A program made the position numbers and the translations under genes. The notes beneath the pieces were generated by a model. That model was not told where the DNA came from. It did no database searches and worked only from the letters and a program-made list of their open reading frames with translations. A DNA stretch of 39,230 bases from DATGFK01 sp040007395 (GTDB taxonomy: Bacteria > Chloroflexota > Anaerolineae > Aggregatilineales > UBA2796), in assembly GCA_040007395.1 (NCBI GenBank), contig JBDTVG010000148.1, positions 1-39,230 of the forward strand. The letters run 5' to 3'. This document shows positions 15,903-24,314 of this stretch, in pieces. Numbering within the stretch: the stretch's first letter is position 1; each line of letters starts with the position of its first letter.

Positions 15903-17327
15903 ATGTGGAAACATTATCACAGCGCGAGTTCGGTCAGCGAGGTGCTGACACTGTTGGCGGAGGCAGGCGAACGTTCCCGATTGGTTGCAGGTGGAACGGA
16001 TATTATCCTTGAACTCGAACGTGGACAGCGCCCCGGTATTGATACATTAATCGATATTTCGCGCATCGCGGGTTTGGACGAGATCAGGCAGTACGGTGAT
16101 TCGATCCTGTTAGGGCCGCTGGTCACGCATAATCATCTGGTGGATAGCGGCTTGATTGTGCGACACGCGCTGCCGTTAGCTCAGGCTTCGTGGGAAGTCG
16201 GTGCGCCACAAATCCGCAACCGCGCCACCGTTGCCGGGAATGTGATTACGGCTAGTCCCGCCAACGATACGATTACACCGCTGTGGGCGCTAGGCGCAAT
16301 GGTTACGCTAGCTTCGCTCAACGGCGAACGCACATTGACCCTGCCCGAATTCTATACGGGGGTGCGGCGTACTTCCATGCGCCCCGACGAAATGTTGACT
16401 GCCATCACATTCCCGGCGATGGCTCACAACGAACGCGGGATCTTCCTCAAACTTGGCCTGCGCCGCGCTCAAGCGATCTCGGTAGTCAATGTGGCAGTGA
16501 TCCTGAGCTTTGATGGTGACACGGTGACACGAGCGCAGATCACGTTGGGCAGCGTTGCGCCGACGATAATCAATACGCCGATTGCCGAAGCCTATCTCGC
16601 GGGCAAGACTCTGACCAATGCCACCATCACCGAAGCGGCACGGTTGGCGGCGGCTACTCCCTCTCCGATTGATGATGTCCGCGCCCCGGCAGAATATCGC
16701 GCCGAAATGGTGCGCGTCCTAACTTTGCGTGCATTACGCGCTCTGATGAACGGTGAGGAGCGCAAAGCATGGCCTGTTAATCCTCCAATGCTGTGGGGCG
16801 AAAGTCAGGCGCATGTTGCCAAGCCACTGCCCCAAGCTATTATCCATGACACTGCGCCGATCAATACGACAATTAACGGACAGTCGGTTACGTTAGCAGG
16901 CGGCAATCACAAAACGCTGCTGCGACTGCTGCGCGAAAATGCTACTTTGCCCGGTACGAAAGAAGGCTGCGCCGAAGGCGAGTGCGGCGCGTGTACCGTA
17001 TTTCTGGATGGCATGGCAGTTATGTCGTGTATGGTTCCCGCACCGCGTGCCGATGGCGCGGACATTGTGACGGTTGAGGGGTTGGCAGAGAACGCAGAAC
17101 TCCACCCGATTCAGGCAGCATTTATCGAAACAGGCGCGGTGCAGTGCGGCTATTGCACACCGGGTTTCTTGATGGCTGGCGCTAAGCTGCTCGAAGAATT
17201 CCCCAACCCGACTCACGATCAGATCACACAGAGCATCACGGGTAATCTGTGCCGTTGCACAGGCTACTATAAGATCATCGAAGCGTTCCAGAAGGCCGCC
17301 GAGAAATCTACACAGCCGGAATCATAA
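15903..17327 (+). CDS. Fused FAD-binding (CoxM/XdhB-like) and [2Fe-2S] (CoxS-like) subunit of a molybdenum hydroxylase
   Basis: The first 285 residues are the medium, FAD-binding subunit of the CO/xanthine dehydrogenase family (VAGGTDIILELE at 28-39; TVAGNVITASPAND; CO-dehydrogenase-type C-terminal domain at about 180-280). After a linker, residues 315-470 are a complete small subunit with a plant-ferredoxin type cluster (C356, C361, C364, C376) and the second helical [2Fe-2S] domain (C415, C418, C450, C452; QCGYCTPGF, NLCRCTGYYKI). Together they would carry electrons from a molybdenum subunit to FAD. The FAD-then-iron-sulfur order is the reverse of bacterial XdhA. No large subunit is near. 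ATG 15903 is preferred to TTG 15888. Confidence 0.9.
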   Translation: MWKHYHSASSVSEVLTLLAEAGERSRLVAGGTDIILELERGQRPGIDTLIDISRIAGLDEIRQYGDSILLGPLVTHNHLVDSGLIVRHALPLAQASWEVGAPQIRNRATVAGNVITASPANDTITPLWALGAMVTLASLNGERTLTLPEFYTGVRRTSMRPDEMLTAITFPAMAHNERGIFLKLGLRRAQAISVVNVAVILSFDGDTVTRAQITLGSVAPTIINTPIAEAYLAGKTLTNATITEAARLAAATPSPIDDVRAPAEYRAEMVRVLTLRALRALMNGEERKAWPVNPPMLWGESQAHVAKPLPQAIIHDTAPINTTINGQSVTLAGGNHKTLLRLLRENATLPGTKEGCAEGECGACTVFLDGMAVMSCMVPAPRADGADIVTVEGLAENAELHPIQAAFIETGAVQCGYCTPGFLMAGAKLLEEFPNPTHDQITQSITGNLCRCTGYYKIIEAFQKAAEKSTQPES

Positions 17328-17340
17328 ACGGGAGGTTTTC

Positions 17341-17403
17341 GGACAGGGCAGGCCCTGTCCCTACCGCCAAAGGGAATTTTGTAGGGACAACGCCCGCGTT
17401 GTC
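17341..17403. repeat. REP-like double palindrome
   Basis: Two perfect palindromes lie side by side: GGACAGGGC-AG-GCCCTGTCC (17341-17360) and GACAACGC-CC-GCGTTGTC (17386-17403). Their inner flanks are also inverted repeats of each other, TGTCCCTAC (17356-17364) and GTAGGGACA (17381-17389). This is the architecture of interspersed REP/MITE-like elements. It sits in the 202-base gap between the fusion gene and the response regulator and may also act as a terminator-like hairpin. Confidence 0.75.
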
Positions 17404-17529
17404 TGCTAATTTTGATGTGTTTCCCCTACGGTAAAAGCAATCTTTCGCGCACAGATTTTGAGACAGTGCTACAATTGAGGTGTGTCAAAATGCTTTTACC
17501 CGCAGTTAGATAACATTTAGGGTGTACCG

Positions 17530-18228
17530 ATGGCTGTAAAAGTCCTGATAATCGAAGACGATGTAGAAATGACCCGCTTGCTACAACTTGAGCTTGAGCA
17601 GCATGGTTACGAAGCTTATATTGCTGTCAACGGGTTGGACGGCTTGCGAATGTTCCACGAAACGCGGCCTAACATGGTGGTGCTGGATGTGGCGCTGCCT
17701 CAGATGGATGGCTTGACGGTTTGCCAGCGGATTCGCGAACTCTCCAATGTGCCAATCCTGATGATGACCGCCCACGCCGTGACCGAGGATGATATTGCCA
17801 AAGGCTTAAATCTCGGCGCGGATGAGTATATGCTCAAGCCGATCCGCAATATCGAGTTTCATGCGCGGGTCAAGGCGCTGCTCCGACGAGCGCAGCTTTC
17901 CGACGAAGATGGGAGCCAACCGATTGTCTACGCCGACGATTATCTGATGATCGACGTGGATGCCCGTCGCGTGTGGGTAGGCGGCGAAGAAACCCGCCTG
18001 ACTCCGACTGAGTTCAAGCTGCTGGCGACCTTTATTCGACACAAGGGACAGGTGCTAACTTTCCAGCAATTGTTGGAACAAGTGTGGGGTTTTGAATACA
18101 CAACGGAACATCATTACCCACGCATCTATGTGTCGCACTTGCGCCGCAAGGTCGAGCCGGATGCCAAAATACCGACCTATATTCAGAACGAGTACGGCAT
18201 TGGCTATCGCTTTACGGGCAAAGTCTAG
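17530..18228 (+). CDS. OmpR/PhoB-type response regulator
   Basis: The receiver domain (1-118) has the acidic pocket E9, D10, D11, the phosphate-accepting D53 (VVLDVALPQMDG), T80 and K103 (YMLKPI). The winged-helix DNA-binding domain (about 130-230) ends with the usual HYPRIYVSHLRRKVE and NEYGIGYRF. All key residues are present, so it should be a working phosphorylation-controlled regulator. No histidine kinase is adjacent, so it is an orphan in this window. The ATG follows GGGTGTACCG, a modest ribosome site. It ends four bases from the convergent dehydrogenase gene. Confidence 0.92.
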   Translation: MAVKVLIIEDDVEMTRLLQLELEQHGYEAYIAVNGLDGLRMFHETRPNMVVLDVALPQMDGLTVCQRIRELSNVPILMMTAHAVTEDDIAKGLNLGADEYMLKPIRNIEFHARVKALLRRAQLSDEDGSQPIVYADDYLMIDVDARRVWVGGEETRLTPTEFKLLATFIRHKGQVLTFQQLLEQVWGFEYTTEHHYPRIYVSHLRRKVEPDAKIPTYIQNEYGIGYRFTGKV

Positions 18229-18232
18229 CTCG

Positions 18233-19195
18233 CTAAGGATTTGCCAGATGAGGCAAGGGATCGCCACGCAATCCGGCTTCCAGATTCGCCATTGCGATCT
18301 GGGTCATAGCGAGGCGCGTTTGCATAGTCGCGCTGCCTAAATGCGGCACGATTAGGCAGTTGGGCAGCGAGTACAGCGCATGATCGGGCGGCAGCGGTTC
18401 AGGCTCTGTCACATCGAGCGCCGCATAACCGGGTCGTCCGGCGCGTAATGCTTCGACCAACGCTATTGGGTCGATAATTTCGCCGCGTGCAGTGTTAATC
18501 ACAGTAGCAGTTGGCTTCATTAGCGCTAACTGCGGTGCGCCGATCAGATGGTGTGTTTCGGGCAGCAGTGGCGTATGGATCGAGACAAAATCGCTTTCGC
18601 GCAGTAGGTCATCCAACGTCACTTTTGTTGCGCCCTCATGGGCTGCGTCAGTGTCAGTCAGCGATCTTCCCGTGACTAAGAGTCGCATATTGAAGCTTTT
18701 GCCACGCAGCGCCATCGCCTGCCCGATACGCCCATAGCCGACAATTCCCAATGTTGTGCCCCAGACTGGTTGACCGAGCAGTAAGGCAGGCTCCCACGTT
18801 TTCCAGTGACCCGCTTTAGCGTAGGCTGCGCCCGGTACAATATTCCGGGTGGCTGCCATCAGCAGTGCAAAGGCCATATCAGCGGTGCTGTCGGTCAGGA
18901 CACCGGGCGTATTGCCTACCGGAATACCCCGTGACTTTGCCGCCGCGAGATCGATATTGTTTACGCCCACTGCTACTTGACTGATCACCTTTAATCCCGG
19001 TACAGCGTCCATAAATGCCGCGTCAATACGATCAGTGAGCAGGCTTACTAACCCTTCGCAACCCTGAGTCCGCGCCCGAAGTTCGTCAGGTGGGGGTGGC
19101 AATGGGTCGTCCCACACATCGAGCGCCAAGCGTTCGGCGTATGGTTCTAGGCCGACAATGCGCCGTGTCACAAAAACTTTTGGTAGAGATGACAT
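18233..19195 (-). CDS. D-2-hydroxyacid dehydrogenase (glyoxylate/hydroxypyruvate reductase, D-glycerate dehydrogenase type)
   Basis: The 320-residue NAD(P)-dependent enzyme has the substrate-binding loop SQVAVGVNNIDL, the nucleotide motif GYGRIG at 153-158, and the catalytic triad R237 (NTARGEII), E266 (DVTEPEP) and H285 (VPHLGSAT). The DVTEPEPLPPDH stretch is typical of the glycerate dehydrogenase/glyoxylate reductase branch. Residue R177 after the second Rossmann strand (LLVTGRS) suggests NADPH preference, as in glyoxylate reductases; this is inference. It would interconvert hydroxypyruvate or glyoxylate and D-glycerate or glycolate. It stands alone on the minus strand. Confidence 0.88.
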   Translation of the reverse strand: MSSLPKVFVTRRIVGLEPYAERLALDVWDDPLPPPPDELRARTQGCEGLVSLLTDRIDAAFMDAVPGLKVISQVAVGVNNIDLAAAKSRGIPVGNTPGVLTDSTADMAFALLMAATRNIVPGAAYAKAGHWKTWEPALLLGQPVWGTTLGIVGYGRIGQAMALRGKSFNMRLLVTGRSLTDTDAAHEGATKVTLDDLLRESDFVSIHTPLLPETHHLIGAPQLALMKPTATVINTARGEIIDPIALVEALRAGRPGYAALDVTEPEPLPPDHALYSLPNCLIVPHLGSATMQTRLAMTQIAMANLEAGLRGDPLPHLANP

Positions 19196-19330
19196 GTAAA
19201 TTTCTTTTCTCGCTTTTCCCTAACGAATGATCACGAGCAGCATAATCGCATACCGATTATGGCACGCTTTGACTGTTACCAGAAAATCGCTAGACTTACC
19301 GTTCTTCGCCGCAGCCAGAAAGAGTAGCTG

Positions 19331-20263
19331 ATGAACCATGATGATTTGATTGGCTTGCCAACAGATCGACCACTGCCGTTAGTCAGTGTTGGGATGCCAA
19401 CCTACAATCGACCACAGCTATTTGCCCAAATGCTTAGCTGTGTGACGCAGCAAACATACCGAAATCTGGAAATCATCGTTTCTGACAACTGTTCTCCAAC
19501 CGATAAAACAGAGTCAATGGTTCGTGCGTTGATGACTGAAGATCCACGAATCCGCTATTTCAAGCAGAGCCAGAATATCGGTGCAATCGCCAACTTTGCA
19601 TTCGTATTGCAGCAAGCCACTGGTGAGTACTTTATTTGGGCAGCAGATGACGACAGTTGGCATGAGCGTTATATCGAAAAATGTATGGACAAGCTACTGC
19701 ATAATCGTCAGTTGGTGTTGTGCTACAGTGAACCCCTCGTAAAGAACATCGCTAAACAAACGGAAACCCGCCGAAACTCGGATCTGACTACCGTTGGTTT
19801 AACGAAGCGGGCAGCAATCCGCAAAATTTTGCTCAACCAGCGATTGAACACTGAGTTTTACGGCGTGATGAAAACAGCGGTGGCGGCTCGTTACCAATTG
19901 CGAAACCGTTTTGGCGATGACCATCTGTTTTTGTTGCACATGGCATTTAACGGCGAAATTGATAAAACTGATCCTTGGTTATACACCACCTCAGGTGGAA
20001 CGATAAGCGCGAATTTAGGCAGTCTAATCGCCGGATTAGGGTTGAGCCATTGGCATTGGTACATCCCATGGTTGATCCAATCCGCCAATATTATAAAGCT
20101 AATCCTGTTATCCAGTCAGCTAACTATTGTTGACAAGCTTAGCGGCATTGGTTCGGTAGGGAAGCGTTTGATGACTCCTTACTATAAATCTAAGGTTCGC
20201 GCAGGATTGCTAACGGGAGTAGAAGCCATCCGTAAATCGGTCTGGGGACTGGGCAAGCGCTAA
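19331..20263 (+). CDS. Family 2 glycosyltransferase
   Basis: This is a GT-A fold sugar transferase: LPLVSVGMPTYNRP at 15-28, EIIVSDNCSPTDKT at 47-60 (nucleotide-binding aspartate) and the metal-binding D106-D108 (WAADDDSW). Its 310 residues fit the family. The C-terminal part has an amphipathic or hydrophobic stretch (WYIPWLIQSANIIKLILL) that may touch the membrane. It opens a plus-strand cluster with an SGNH-like protein and a WecA-type enzyme, so it probably adds a sugar to a lipid-linked surface glycan. The sugar cannot be told. AAAGAG lies about 8 bases before the ATG. Confidence 0.88.
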   Translation: MNHDDLIGLPTDRPLPLVSVGMPTYNRPQLFAQMLSCVTQQTYRNLEIIVSDNCSPTDKTESMVRALMTEDPRIRYFKQSQNIGAIANFAFVLQQATGEYFIWAADDDSWHERYIEKCMDKLLHNRQLVLCYSEPLVKNIAKQTETRRNSDLTTVGLTKRAAIRKILLNQRLNTEFYGVMKTAVAARYQLRNRFGDDHLFLLHMAFNGEIDKTDPWLYTTSGGTISANLGSLIAGLGLSHWHWYIPWLIQSANIIKLILLSSQLTIVDKLSGIGSVGKRLMTPYYKSKVRAGLLTGVEAIRKSVWGLGKR

Positions 20264-20292
20264 ACCGCCAGAATCACGTGAAGGAGAGGCTA

Positions 20293-21228
20293 TTGCGTAA
20301 CACTAAATGGTTCTGGCGAAGTCTGATCATTGTGTTGATAGTGGCGGGCGTTGGGGAACTTTTGCCTAGACTCTGGTTGCGAAACAAAATTGACTTCTAC
20401 GCAGACATCGCGCCAGATATTCGCGCCGCCACCTATTCATTCGCACCGAATGACTACGGCGTTTTTACCTTAAAGGATAGCCGCAGCCAAGCCCTCAATA
20501 TTAGCAATGGAATGCGTCATACGACGGGTCAACCATTGTATGCTCGGCGTAAAATAATCATGTTTGGGAACAGCGCATTGTTTGGCTCTCACCTGCGGGA
20601 TAGCGAGACAGTCGCCAGTTATTTGCAGGCATTGCTGCCCGATTGGTATGTTGAAAATCATGGGTTCCCGGCGGATCAAGTCCAGCAAGAGTATGCAAGA
20701 TTAGTGCATACGACCATAGCGCCGGACGATATTGTCATCTTTTATGACGGTTCGACCCAAGCCTTGAGTGGTTATTATCGCCTGTTTATATGTGATAATC
20801 CACGTTTGTCAATCTTGCGTCTGCTGTGCGCCCCAGATCAGGGTTGGATCGCCAATCCTGATACACCAGTTGTTTTGCCAGAGGCCATTCGTATGGCGCG
20901 ACAATACACTCAAGATCACCGTGCCACCTTCTTACATGTTTTTCAGCCGCTTATCTGGTCGCGCCCACTGACCAACAGTGAAGCCGATATGATGCGACGC
21001 TGGATCGATGCGCGAGTCATCGACTTTGTTATGCCGCCGATTCCCAGCGTTTGGCAAAAAGCGCGCGCTGCCGATCCCGATGAGCTAGATCTAACGCATG
21101 TGCTGGATGAGGCTCGCGGAGGGGGTTGTACCTGTTATATCGACTATATCCATACCAGCCGTGAGGCGAATAGCATCATCGCCCAAGCCATCGCCAACAA
21201 AATAGTAACGCTCGTGATCGAATTCTAA
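20293..21228 (+). CDS. Membrane-anchored SGNH-hydrolase-like protein
   Basis: One N-terminal membrane segment (WRSLIIVLIVAGVGELLPRLW) is followed by an SGNH-like fold: KIIMFGNSALFG (block I, GDS altered to GNS), VENHGFPADQ (block II glycine), DDIVIFYDGSTQ (block III) and DYIHTSREANSIIA (block V, DxxH). Such proteins add or remove acyl groups on surface polysaccharides. The Ser-Asp-His set is present apart from the block I change. TTG 20293 is preferred as the start, because GAAGGAG lies 6 bases upstream; GTG 20278 would place that site inside the gene. It lies 29 bases behind the glycosyltransferase. Confidence 0.75.
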   Translation: MRNTKWFWRSLIIVLIVAGVGELLPRLWLRNKIDFYADIAPDIRAATYSFAPNDYGVFTLKDSRSQALNISNGMRHTTGQPLYARRKIIMFGNSALFGSHLRDSETVASYLQALLPDWYVENHGFPADQVQQEYARLVHTTIAPDDIVIFYDGSTQALSGYYRLFICDNPRLSILRLLCAPDQGWIANPDTPVVLPEAIRMARQYTQDHRATFLHVFQPLIWSRPLTNSEADMMRRWIDARVIDFVMPPIPSVWQKARAADPDELDLTHVLDEARGGGCTCYIDYIHTSREANSIIAQAIANKIVTLVIEF

Positions 21229-21407
21229 AGCGCTGTGATGTGGGCGGGAAGATGATCTTTAAGATTGTAAACGGTGCATTAGACGACGATTGCTGATAGA
21301 ATCCTGAGCGGACTCTATATTATTAGTTCCGATAATGTGCGTTATCCGCAGTAAAGTTATTTAGACTGCGACAACGAGCGTTTATCCGAACTTGAAGGTT
21401 CGATAGT

Positions 21408-22484
21408 TTGCCTGCAACCCTTAGCACTTCATACCTTATCTCAGCGGCTTTTATCTTTGCGCTGTCTCTTGTGCTTTCTATTGCGCTGACCATGTTGGCT
21501 CGAAGGTTGGCTCCTTATCTAGGCCTGATGGATAAACCGGGTGGTCGCCGTCACCATCTCACAGCAGTTGCCCGCTTGGGCGCACTGCCACTCTGGGGGG
21601 CTTTCACGATTACAGCGCTGGTCGCACAGCGTCTACCGATTGAGCATGGCGATCAATACGAAGTGATCCGACTCGCTGGACTGCTGATCGGTGGCACATT
21701 CCTATTTATTTTTGGTCTGCTCGACGACAGATTCGATCTGCCTGCCGTCCTGCAATACGTGATACAGATCGTCGCCGCTGCGATTGGCGTAGCCTTTCTG
21801 ATCTTCATCGAACGGCTGAATAATCCGCTGACCGGAACGACTACCCCAGAATGGCCTTACATTTTCACCGTCACGATCAGCCTGTTCTGGCTAGGGTTGA
21901 TGATGAATACGCTCAATTTTCTGGATGGCGTGGACGGGTTAGCTGGAGGCGTAGTCGTTATCGCCTCACTGCTGCTGTTCATCCATACAATACGCGAAGA
22001 CCAATTGAGCGTAAGTCTGCTGCCGCTGGCCCTTATTGGCACGATGCTTGGCTTTTTGCGCTTCAATTGGCATCCTGCCACGATCTTTATGGGCAGCGGG
22101 GCAGTGTATTTGGGCTACACCATCGGGGCGTTGAGCATTATCGGCGGCGCAAAAATGGCGACGATTCTGTTGGTGATGGGTTTGCCCCTGCTTGATTTGG
22201 CGTGGCAAGCCGCCCGACGCATTGCCACTGGCAAAAATCCGATGGTCGGAGATCGGGGGCATATCCACTTTCGGCTGATCGATGCTAATGTCGATCCGCG
22301 TTTGATCGCACTGGGCTATTACCTATTCTGCGCGGCTTTTGGTGCGCTGGCGCTGCTGACAACGAGTCGTCTGTTCAAACTGGTCGCGATTGTCGTCATG
22401 ATCATTCTGGTGCTGATCGGGTTTGCGTTAGTAACGCGCCTCTCCGAGTTGAGCAAGAAAGGGTCGGATAGCGATGGGGCGTGA
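21408..22484 (+). CDS. WecA/TagO/MraY-type polyprenyl-phosphate sugar-1-phosphate transferase
   Basis: A polytopic protein of about ten membrane segments. It has the conserved cytoplasmic motifs of the glycosyltransferase 4 family: MDKPGGRRHH near residue 43, the Mg-binding GLLDDRFDLP near 104, NTLNFLDGVDGLAGG near 165-179, and the late GDRGHIHFRL near 280. These enzymes attach a sugar phosphate, usually GlcNAc-1-P, to undecaprenyl phosphate as the first step of O-antigen, teichoic acid or other surface glycan synthesis. The HIHFRL form fits WecA/TagO rather than MraY. The start is TTG with GAAGG about 9 bases upstream. It overlaps the next gene by 11 bases. Confidence 0.9.
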   Translation: MPATLSTSYLISAAFIFALSLVLSIALTMLARRLAPYLGLMDKPGGRRHHLTAVARLGALPLWGAFTITALVAQRLPIEHGDQYEVIRLAGLLIGGTFLFIFGLLDDRFDLPAVLQYVIQIVAAAIGVAFLIFIERLNNPLTGTTTPEWPYIFTVTISLFWLGLMMNTLNFLDGVDGLAGGVVVIASLLLFIHTIREDQLSVSLLPLALIGTMLGFLRFNWHPATIFMGSGAVYLGYTIGALSIIGGAKMATILLVMGLPLLDLAWQAARRIATGKNPMVGDRGHIHFRLIDANVDPRLIALGYYLFCAAFGALALLTTSRLFKLVAIVVMIILVLIGFALVTRLSELSKKGSDSDGA

Positions 22485-22740
22485 AACAGGGATCATCTTC
22501 TTTGTCTCGGCGCTAGTGATCCTTGCTGCCGGATTAGTCATGGTCGCCAGCAAGCGCGTTACCCGACGCTATCTCATCTATCGCATTGTGCCGTTGGCTG
22601 GCTTCTTCGGGGCGTTTGGGCTAGCGGGATTATCAGAGTTGCCGGGTGGAACCGTTGGGCAGGCCGCAATTGCCGCCGCCCAAACTTTCGGGATTATGGT
22701 GATTTTGCATGTTGCTGTTGGGCGACATTTACGCAGCTAA
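22474..22740 (+). CDS. Small membrane protein, function unknown
   Basis: The 88-residue protein has three hydrophobic segments (IIFFVSALVILAAGLVMVA, RIVPLAGFFGAFGLAGL, AAIAAAQTFGIMVILHVAVG) and is probably wholly membrane-embedded. Its ATG lies within the end of the WecA-type gene, so the two are translationally coupled and the product likely works with that enzyme. I do not recognise the family. It ends 11 bases from the convergent protease gene. Confidence 0.75.
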   Translation: MGRETGIIFFVSALVILAAGLVMVASKRVTRRYLIYRIVPLAGFFGAFGLAGLSELPGGTVGQAAIAAAQTFGIMVILHVAVGRHLRS

Positions 22741-22751
22741 CCCTTTAGCGA

Positions 22752-24293
22752 TCAAAGATCGTCGTCATCCACGTATTTCAGTTCGTCGTCATCGTCATCA
22801 TCTTTTTTGGTATTTGCAGTCGGCCTACTACCAAATGGGCTTGGGCTGCGCTTGGGCGGGTTGGGTTCGTCGTCATCGTCGATCACGTCAGCCTCGATAT
22901 AATCGTCATCATCGCCAAACCGGGAGCGCTGCGGCTCGGCTGGACGCGCACCGAACGGTGACGCAGGTCGCACTCCGGGCGCTGGATTGGGCTTGGGCGC
23001 GGGTGTGGGAGTCAGAGGACGGGCAGCAGGTGGAGCAGGCGGATTAGGTCGCGCCAGTGCGGGTGGCCCACCAATCGGGGGGCGAGTCGGTTGTGGTTGG
23101 TTGCTAGATGGTAATGGCTGTGATGGCTGTGCTGGTCGTCCAAACTGACCCGATTGACTGGATTGTCCTGACTGAGCAGGCTGTCCGGGGCGTACTCCGC
23201 CGGGGGCGGCGCTGGCTGCTGGGGCGGATATACCGGGGCGCGGACTAGGACTAGATAGCGCTGGATTGGGTCTAGGTGCGGGAGTCCCAGCAGGCGAACC
23301 GAGGGCGGGTCGTGGGCCAGATACGCCGCCATAGGTTCCCACCGGAGTCGCCGGACGTTCAGGCCGATCTAGACTTGTACCTGCGCTTGGCAGACGTGCC
23401 GGGGCAGCTCTAACGAGTTTGCCGGGAGGCGGGGGCAGTGGCAATTGCAGATCGTAGACTGATTTCAATTGGCGACCTGCACCGAGTGCCGCCGTCGCAG
23501 TGGTCGTGGCGGGCAGCGCAGGTCGGTATTGAACCTTGTTTCCGGTAGCCCGTTCGAGCACTAGCTCAACCGCCCGAATTATCGCGGCTGCTACCAGATC
23601 CAAGGCCAACACACTGCCAAAGATCGCCGCCAGCGAGTAGAGCGATTGGGCAATTGGCCCTTGCAACCATTCGACGACGGTTACTTGAAAACCTGCAATC
23701 GTCAACAGCACTAGAATCGCAATCGCGCCAGCGCCGACAATCCACCAGCCCCGGCGGTCTTCGGCGTTGGGCATCATGGCATTTGCCACCGCAAAGGCTA
23801 GGTAGGTCCATAGCAGGAAGTCGGGCTTGCTCACCAAAAACCGGACTGCCCCGCTGATAACATTGAGATCCGTCGTTTGCAAAGCCGTAAAGAAGAAAGG
23901 CAAATCCAGTGCCGAGCGCGTGATCCAGATGACAACTGCCATGCCACTCAGCAGCGGCGCAATTCCAATCAGTCCCCCGTAGACAGGATTTTTGATGTCC
24001 TCAAGCTGGACAAAGCCCATCTCAAGCGAACCATCCTCCTGAGCTTCGGGGGTGAAGGTAAAGCGCTTAGGGCGAATCCCGAATACGCCCGCCATCATGT
24101 AATGGCTAAACTCATGCAGGAATACGCCCGGTATCAGGAACAAATAATAGAGAAGGGTCGCGACCCCTTTTTCTTTGGCAACCAGATAGCCCACCCCGAA
24201 CAAATGCCGATGTATCCAGCGCTGAACATACAACAGCGGTACCAGCACTGCTGCCAGCGTAAACCACGGGATGAGCAAATCAAAGCTGAACAT
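22752..24293 (-). CDS. M50-like (site-2-protease-type) membrane protein with Pro-rich tail
   Basis: The N-terminal 270 residues hold about six membrane segments and the zinc motif HEFSH at 60-64, set inside a membrane helix (GVFLHEFSHYMMAG), as in intramembrane M50 proteases. A likely second motif, NPVYGGLIGIAPLLSG, follows at about 110-125, but the Asp that normally completes the zinc site is not obvious. Residues 290-470 are a disordered Pro/Gly/Ser/Ala tail, and the last 60 residues are strongly acidic (DDDDYIEADVIDDDDE, DDDDDDELKY). The tail is unusual for the family. It is the third gene of a minus-strand unit with the Ser/Thr kinase and tpiA, 21 bases behind tpiA. Confidence 0.8.
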   Translation of the reverse strand: MFSFDLLIPWFTLAAVLVPLLYVQRWIHRHLFGVGYLVAKEKGVATLLYYLFLIPGVFLHEFSHYMMAGVFGIRPKRFTFTPEAQEDGSLEMGFVQLEDIKNPVYGGLIGIAPLLSGMAVVIWITRSALDLPFFFTALQTTDLNVISGAVRFLVSKPDFLLWTYLAFAVANAMMPNAEDRRGWWIVGAGAIAILVLLTIAGFQVTVVEWLQGPIAQSLYSLAAIFGSVLALDLVAAAIIRAVELVLERATGNKVQYRPALPATTTATAALGAGRQLKSVYDLQLPLPPPPGKLVRAAPARLPSAGTSLDRPERPATPVGTYGGVSGPRPALGSPAGTPAPRPNPALSSPSPRPGISAPAASAAPGGVRPGQPAQSGQSSQSGQFGRPAQPSQPLPSSNQPQPTRPPIGGPPALARPNPPAPPAARPLTPTPAPKPNPAPGVRPASPFGARPAEPQRSRFGDDDDYIEADVIDDDDEPNPPKRSPSPFGSRPTANTKKDDDDDDELKYVDDDDL

Positions 24294-24314
24294 GATCTCT
24301 ATCGATCTCTTGAG

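Noticed and set aside
21250..21400. Promoter search before the WecA-type gene (TTGCTG and TATATT-like boxes)
   Set aside because: The spacing of about 20 bases and weak boxes do not justify a promoter call.
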